A DNA stretch of 64,000 nt from Trichomonas vaginalis G3 (lineage: Eukaryota; Parabasalia; Trichomonadida; Trichomonadidae). The stretch spans positions 9,767,797 to 9,831,796 of the forward strand of contig NC_067204.1 of assembly GCF_026262505.1 (NCBI RefSeq), read 5' to 3'. Every line of letters starts with the position of its first letter. Within the stretch, counting starts at the first letter, position 1. The translations under genes and the position numbers were made by a program. Below are positions 59,225 to 64,000 of the stretch, piece after piece. Below the pieces are notes generated by a model. The model made no database searches. It had not been told where the DNA came from and saw only the letters and a list, made by a program, of their open reading frames with translations.

Positions 59225-59437
59225 CCCCCGAGGGTTGATTGCGTCACCCAAGTGGGGGACGCTGGCAGACAAAAATTGAGGAGCTTTGTTTGATGAAGTC
59301 AGAGTCTATTTGTAATGTGTCAAAATATTATAATCAGGAAAACAAATTTTCCCAATCCCGCATTCTTTTTTGAAGGTCCCCCAGTACCCCATGGGGGATT
59401 GGGGATTGGGGAACAAGTGACGCAATCAACCCCGGGG
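59225..59437. mobile_element. Small GC-rich foldback element (MITE-like)
   Basis: Perfect 16-bp inverted repeats GGGTTGATTGCGTCAC (59232-59247) and its complement (59417-59432), extended outward by CCCC(C)G. The interior of about 170 bp includes a C-run/G-run hairpin (CCCCCAGTACCCCATGGGGG, about 59382-59401). A GC-rich island in AT-rich DNA with no coding. I cannot identify a clear target-site duplication. Confidence 0.5.
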
Positions 59438-59859
59438 AATCATTTTTGACTTTCAACTTATTTAGCTTATATCATTCTTCATAAACTAATATGAGTATTC
59501 TTGGTGAGGATTATTTCAAAATCTTAGATATCCAAAAATATTTAAAAAGTAGTTTTTAGTATTTTAAGATATGTTTATTATTAATATTACATACAATTAG
59601 GTAAAATTAAATTTAAATTTATAGTTTTTTTTTCAAAGTAAACATAGAGAATGTGGAGATATGAATCGTTCAGATAAATCCTGATGAAGAATCCAACTTT
59701 GCGGTTCCAAGAGTACATTTGAAAGTATTTCAAGAGAGAGAAAGTTTGAATGTGTGAATTTGTAAGGAATAAGCTTCTGTTGTATATCAAAACAAAAAAT
59801 ACAAACAAATTTGTAAAGAAATTGAAATTTGATATTTGATATTGCTGAAAATAACAAAT
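59438..59859. other. Gene-free spacer
   Basis: AT-rich 3' flank of the minus-strand gene; short frames here are not credible. The stretch 59117-59224 before the foldback element is also empty. Confidence 0.4.
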
Positions 59860-60561
59860 TCAAATATCTCTGAATGTTTTCTTTGCGGAATGTTTCTTTT
59901 TCTTTGTTTGCTTGGCCTTCAAAGAGCTTTCTAGCTCATCTCTGGCTGCTTGCCTCGAATTTATTAATTTTAGTATTTCTTGATTGCATTTTCGCTTAGA
60001 TTCCATACGTGCATTGTGTAAATCTTCTGCGTATGAAGTTTCCATGTTGTTATTATCCATTTTTTCGAGTTCATCTGCTTGTCTTTTAAGTTTTTTGGCT
60101 CCATCGATATCTCCTCTATCTTCCATTCGCTTCGCCCTATCTCTCATTTCTGCAATTGCAGGAGAAGGTATAAAATATTTTTGTTTTAACTGAGTTTCCC
60201 AAACGTTAACAACTTCTTGATCTAATTTAATGGCTCTTTCTTCTATAATGCGAATCTTTGCATCTGTTTCTTCATCATATTTTTCTAATTCTGGATGAGT
60301 AAATTCTTCTTTCTTTGCTGGAACGATATACGCTGTTCTAACTGTTAATTCTTCTTTAACCCTATCAAGCAATCTTGAGTAATTCCTTGCGATAACGTAT
60401 TTTGAGCTGCGAATTAATAAAGGAATTTGTTGAGGAAGAAATGTTTGAAGTTTGCAGAGATCTGAATTAGAAACATCTTCTAAGTCCTCTACTTCTATTA
60501 GTGAATCAGCAAGCTCTGACAGATCTTTACCTGATTTTGCCTCGGCTTTCTTCTTGGACAT
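59860..60561 (-). CDS. Coiled-coil protein, 233 aa
   Basis: MSKKKAEAKSGKDLSELADS start. Lys/Glu/Arg-rich helices nearly throughout: FLPQQIPLLIRSSKYVIARN (about 40-60), KIRIIEERAIKLDQEVVNVW, then MRDRAKRMEDRGDIDGAKKL and a basic tail (KAKQTKKKKHSAKKTFRDI). The layout, with a domain around FTHPELEKYDEETDAKI, is typical of trichomonad cytoskeletal coiled-coil families. Family not named; a structural role is inferred. Divergent from the next gene. Confidence 0.65.
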   Translation of the reverse strand: MSKKKAEAKSGKDLSELADSLIEVEDLEDVSNSDLCKLQTFLPQQIPLLIRSSKYVIARNYSRLLDRVKEELTVRTAYIVPAKKEEFTHPELEKYDEETDAKIRIIEERAIKLDQEVVNVWETQLKQKYFIPSPAIAEMRDRAKRMEDRGDIDGAKKLKRQADELEKMDNNNMETSYAEDLHNARMESKRKCNQEILKLINSRQAARDELESSLKAKQTKKKKHSAKKTFRDI

Positions 60562-60801
60562 CCTGATTTTTATGTTTGTCTTGCAAAATTAACGGAAAAT
60601 AATAGTACAATTAGATATATAATTTGATAGCAAATAATAGTATTGTACATTTTGGCATGGAACTCTTAAATTTATGAATTTGATTTTCAAGAATTGGATA
60701 AATCTTCAATATTTTTAGTGGATTCTGAAAAGTATGATATGTCATTAATGTTTATTATGTTTATTTTTAATTTTATTTTGTATAAAAAAATAGTAAACAG
60801 A

Positions 60802-62871
60802 ATGAATGAAAAATTGATTAATTTCGTTGAGGTTACAGATGAATTCGTTGATGATGCAAAGAATCCTATTGAATTGACTTGTTCTTCTTCCCCACAGGAA
60901 ATGGCAAAGTTTATCTTAGACAATTCAGAAAAATGCAATAATTTAACACTCGTTTCATTCGGAATTAATTCTAAAGCAACAAAATCTTATTTATCAGGAC
61001 CTTCGTCTGTTTTAGCTGAAATTATTACAAATTTACTTGATAAATCCATTAATCCATTACTTTTCATAGAAAATTCAACGTTAAAACTCCCTAATGAAGA
61101 AAATTCGGCATACGTTGTCAAAAATCCCACAGATTTTCCAAAATTGTTCGAAAATACAAACGCATTTCCAGAAAATGATTATTTCAGAATTAAACTTTTC
61201 TTTTCAGATAGATTAATAACGCTCGTATACTTACCTTTTTTCCCACCATTCAAGTCAAATACCTCTATTGCAATTAAAACTAATTCTTGGCAAATTTTAC
61301 AAAATCCAAAAGGTTTTATCACATCAAAAGCTTTTATCGCTATTCATACAGATTATAAATACAAGGAGGAGACTAAAACTCTCAAAATTTTAGCTCAAAA
61401 TTCTCCAGAAATATTAATTGAACAATTTGCTCAACCACAAGTTTCAATTAGTCTAAATGAATCAGATAAAGATGAAAATGAAGAAGAAAACAATGAAATT
61501 GAAAACGAAAACAATAATGAAAATAATAATGAAAATCAAGACGAAAATAAGAAACATCATCATAGAAAGCATAGACACCATCATCACCATCACAAACCTG
61601 ATGCTAAAAACAAAGAATCAGATAAAGAAAATGCAAATAATAAGAATAATTCTGTAAATTCAAAACCACCGAGTAAAAAAGGTTCTGTAAATAGTAGAAA
61701 ATCACCAGGTAGTGCACATAGCTCTCAAAAAGCCAATTTATCTAATGCACAAAACATTGATATTGAATCTTTAAATAATTCAGAGAATTTTCCAGAAGAA
61801 GAAGGTTTTATTAACTCTCCTCAAATCGAAGAAGAGGAAGACATTGAAGAAATCCAGAAAAATGAAAAAGAAAAAGGAACAAAAACAGGAACTCTAAATC
61901 CTGATGGAGTAAAGACCAACCGCATACGTAAAATTAGGAAGACAAGACGTATAAAGAGATCAACACTATTGGATCAAGCAAATGAAGACACAGAAGAAGA
62001 TTTTGAATATTCTGAGAGCGAAAATGAAGAACAGAACACAGAACTTAAGAATTCCGAGTATTCATCAGACTATGATGACTATTATGATACTTATATCTCA
62101 GAAAACGAAACGAAACAACTTGAAAAATTAAAATTCAAGAACGAAGAAGAAGAAACAGCTACAGAAGCAGAAGAGGAAGAAGAGGAAACACTAGAGGATA
62201 AGATTCACAACTTCGCTTATAGCGTTGAGCTGAATATTCCTGCATTGCAAACAAATGCGATTTATGCAACACTTTTCAACCAGCTTTTCTACGAAAAGTG
62301 GCGTGGTGGTGCTCTAAAGCGTGCAGAAGCTGCATTGAATCAAGCAAAAGAGCATTTGAGGCAAACAAAAGCCGATGAAATCCAAAATCTCAGAAATTTG
62401 GTCGAATCCAACGACTTAACGATGTTTGTTGCCAGAGAAGAAAGGAAACTTCGATTGATAGAATCCAAATCCGTTGAAGTCATGGAGTTATTGTTCAGCG
62501 CGAGGTCATCTCAATTGGCCGAACAAAATCCAACTTCCTCTTTGTTGAAAACATATAAAATCATGTGTGCTGAGAACATCGAACTCATGAGAACTGTTCG
62601 CGAGAAGAGAGCTAAGATAAGGAGTGTTGCAATGGACATAAGAGTTCTTCAAATGAGAAGAATCGAAGCAATGGAAAAACGTCATAATAAAGCCATAAAA
62701 ATGACAAATGCAAAACAAGAATTAATAAAAATAACTGAGGAAAAGGAAGCTATTAGTGATGAAATAGAAGGTCTGTCACAGGCAAAGGAACAGTTACTTA
62801 AACAAAGAGAAAAAATTTTGGCTTTAATTGAACAGAAAAAGGCAGAACTTGCTAAAAAGAAATCAAAATAA
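60802..62871 (+). CDS. Large acidic / His-rich / coiled-coil protein
   Basis: 689 residues from ATG 60802 (MNEKLINFVEVTDEFVDDAK). In-frame codons upstream form a Phe/Ile-rich stretch typical of AT-rich spacer, so I reject the longer start. A globular N-terminal region covers about 1-215 (LTLVSFGINSKATKSYLSGP; LFFSDRLITLVYLPFFPPF). It is followed by a disordered acidic/Asn-rich and His-rich segment (HHHRKHRHHHHHHK), basic KTNRIRKIRKTRRIKR, acidic runs, and a long C-terminal coil (about 500-689, ALKRAEAALNQAKEHLRQTK). Its partner gene at 59860-60561 has a similar coiled-coil style. Function unknown; perhaps cytoskeletal. Confidence 0.7.
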   Translation: MNEKLINFVEVTDEFVDDAKNPIELTCSSSPQEMAKFILDNSEKCNNLTLVSFGINSKATKSYLSGPSSVLAEIITNLLDKSINPLLFIENSTLKLPNEENSAYVVKNPTDFPKLFENTNAFPENDYFRIKLFFSDRLITLVYLPFFPPFKSNTSIAIKTNSWQILQNPKGFITSKAFIAIHTDYKYKEETKTLKILAQNSPEILIEQFAQPQVSISLNESDKDENEEENNEIENENNNENNNENQDENKKHHHRKHRHHHHHHKPDAKNKESDKENANNKNNSVNSKPPSKKGSVNSRKSPGSAHSSQKANLSNAQNIDIESLNNSENFPEEEGFINSPQIEEEEDIEEIQKNEKEKGTKTGTLNPDGVKTNRIRKIRKTRRIKRSTLLDQANEDTEEDFEYSESENEEQNTELKNSEYSSDYDDYYDTYISENETKQLEKLKFKNEEEETATEAEEEEEETLEDKIHNFAYSVELNIPALQTNAIYATLFNQLFYEKWRGGALKRAEAALNQAKEHLRQTKADEIQNLRNLVESNDLTMFVAREERKLRLIESKSVEVMELLFSARSSQLAEQNPTSSLLKTYKIMCAENIELMRTVREKRAKIRSVAMDIRVLQMRRIEAMEKRHNKAIKMTNAKQELIKITEEKEAISDEIEGLSQAKEQLLKQREKILALIEQKKAELAKKKSK

Positions 62872-62877
62872 CTTCTG

Positions 62878-63340
62878 TATTTTATTTTGTAATTTTGTGT
62901 TTTAAATTCTTGTTTATATATACAACTTCATCAAATCTTTATTTTGTAATTTTGTGTTTTAAATCCTTGTTTATATATACAACTTCATCAAATCTTTATT
63001 TTGTAATTTTGTGTTTTAAATCCTTGTTTATATATACAACTTCATCAAATCTTTATTTTGTAATTTTGTGTTTTAAATCCTTGCTTATATATACAACTTC
63101 ATCAAATCTTTATTTTGTAATTTTGTGTTTTAAATTCTTGTTTATATATACAACTTCATCAAATCTTTATTTTGTAATTTTGTGTTTTAAATTCTTGTTT
63201 ATATATACAACTTCATCAAATTTTTATTTTGTAATTTTGTGTTTTAAATTCTTGTTTATATATACAACTTCATCAAATCTTTATTTTGTGTTTTTGTGTT
63301 TTAAATCCTTGTTTATATATACAACTTCATCAAATTTTTA
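62878..63340. repeat. 57-bp tandem array, 8 copies
   Basis: AATTTTGTGTTTTAAAT recurs every 57 bases (62891, 62948, 63005, 63062, 63119...). The units TTTATATATACAACTTCATC + AAATCTTTATTTTGT are almost identical. Since 57 is a multiple of three, a repeated 19-residue frame (FKSLFIYTTSSNLYFVILC) stays open, but it has no ATG of its own context and sits right after a stop codon, so I treat it as non-coding. Confidence 0.85.
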
Positions 63341-63888
63341 TGTAATATTTTTAAAAAAGTATGAGCAAGATCACCAAATCATTATAGAAATCTTTCAAAT
63401 TATTGATGGAACTATTAAATTCTTATAATAATTGAGGATTGTCCACATCAATCAACAAAAATTCAAATTAATTCTATGGTTGCTTATAAGAAAAATACAT
63501 TTATCTTGTAAAAATTCAGTCCATAATGTTTTTAATGATCTCCTTTTTGTATATGTCGCACTATTTATCTCATTTCGGCTTGGATTCGATCTCATTTAAG
63601 CTAAATAATTCAAATAAGTTTGCATTTCTTGGTGCATTATGCTTTAATATGTCTGTGTACTGATATAGTTTTAATCACAAGATTCAATTCAATACTGAAT
63701 AAAATCTCAATAATTTTGTCAGATTTTAGTGCATCAATATTTTTCAGAAAAAATAGATCTTTGAAAATATGATAAAAATGATCTTATAACAGTGTGTATC
63801 CGATTTATTTGGTCAAAATCGATTTTTGCATATTGATAATGAGCGCTAGAGAAATTTTGAAATTGAAAAGGTTTGTCTGGATATTTCG
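63341..63888. other. Gene-free spacer
   Basis: AT-rich upstream region of the DRG gene; nothing recognised. Confidence 0.4.
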
Positions 63889-64000
63889 ATGGGCGTTCAA
63901 GAGCGTATAGCCGACATCGAGAAGGAGATGAGCAGGACCCAGATTAACAAGGCCACTGAGCGCCACTTGGGTCTCCTCAAAGCCCAGCTTGCAAAACTTC
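63889..64000 (+). CDS. DRG: DRG-family GTPase (5' end only)
   Basis: The first 37 codons: [37 protein letters not shown]. This is the conserved N-terminal helix of developmentally regulated GTP-binding proteins (MGI.EKI.EIE.E..RTQKNKAT..HLGLLKAKLAKLR), nearest to DRG2. DRGs are translation-associated, ribosome-binding TRAFAC GTPases. The codons are markedly richer in G and C than those of neighbouring genes, as in highly expressed trichomonad genes. The gene runs off the window. Confidence 0.9.
   Translation, partial: MGVQERIADIEKEMSRTQINKATERHLGLLKAQLAKL

Noticed and set aside
62895-63428. 177-codon repetitive frame after the coiled-coil gene
   Set aside because: Produced by a 57-bp tandem array; no independent evidence for coding.

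Overview
The window reads as nuclear DNA of a parabasalid protist (Trichomonadida). It is AT-rich and the genes are short-spaced and apparently intronless. It holds several DUF3447-type ankyrin proteins, two beta-helix surface proteins of the Pmp-like kind, a TM9SF protein, a roadblock dynein light chain, a DRG GTPase, a Mutator-like element and a 16.7-kb Maverick/Polinton. Trichomonas vaginalis is the best-known genome of this type. A recurrent AAAAGTGACA start-site motif differs from the TCA-type initiator I know for T. vaginalis, so another trichomonad such as a Tritrichomonas is possible. I cannot fix the species from the sequence.

Layout. 1-9.2 kb: two ankyrin genes with frame damage, a cullin-like gene between them, a gene relic on the minus strand, and an inverted duplication of an ankyrin 3' end. 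9.5-18.1 kb: a B-box/TLDc protein, a divergent DHHC palmitoyltransferase (DHIC), a TM9SF protein, a Ser-rich CaaX protein and small unknowns. 18.3-19.4 kb: a non-autonomous Mutator-like element carrying four 121-bp repeats; it sits in the last codons of a neighbouring gene. 20-30.8 kb: a membrane-anchored beta-helix protein, two intact DUF3447/ankyrin proteins, several host gene relics (one an RRM fragment), a Ste24-like protease lacking its zinc motif, a glycine-rich protein and a small ankyrin protein. 31-37.2 kb: roadblock/LC7, coiled-coil proteins, a possible bromodomain, a beta-helix fragment without a start codon, and a membrane-anchored PDI-like thioredoxin protein. 37.2-40.2 kb: gene-free, with a 113-bp hairpin-bearing tandem array and a chain of strong stem-loops.

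40.3-57.0 kb: a Maverick/Polinton with ~305-bp terminal inverted repeats, inserted in a further DUF3447-type gene and splitting it. It carries a protein-primed family B DNA polymerase, an integrase, a packaging ATPase, a probable double-jelly-roll capsid protein, a KilA-N/GIY-YIG protein, a fibre-like protein and small unknowns. The polymerase, integrase and fibre regions are broken, while the ATPase and capsid frames are open; it is a damaged but fairly young copy. 57.0-59.1 kb: the downstream half of the split host gene, overrun by a 37-bp minisatellite in a ~700-bp higher-order repeat. 59.2-64 kb: a small GC-rich foldback element, two coiled-coil proteins, a 57-bp tandem array and the first codons of a DRG-family GTPase.

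The host genes form no operons. They are separate housekeeping, trafficking, surface and ankyrin-family units interspersed with mobile DNA.
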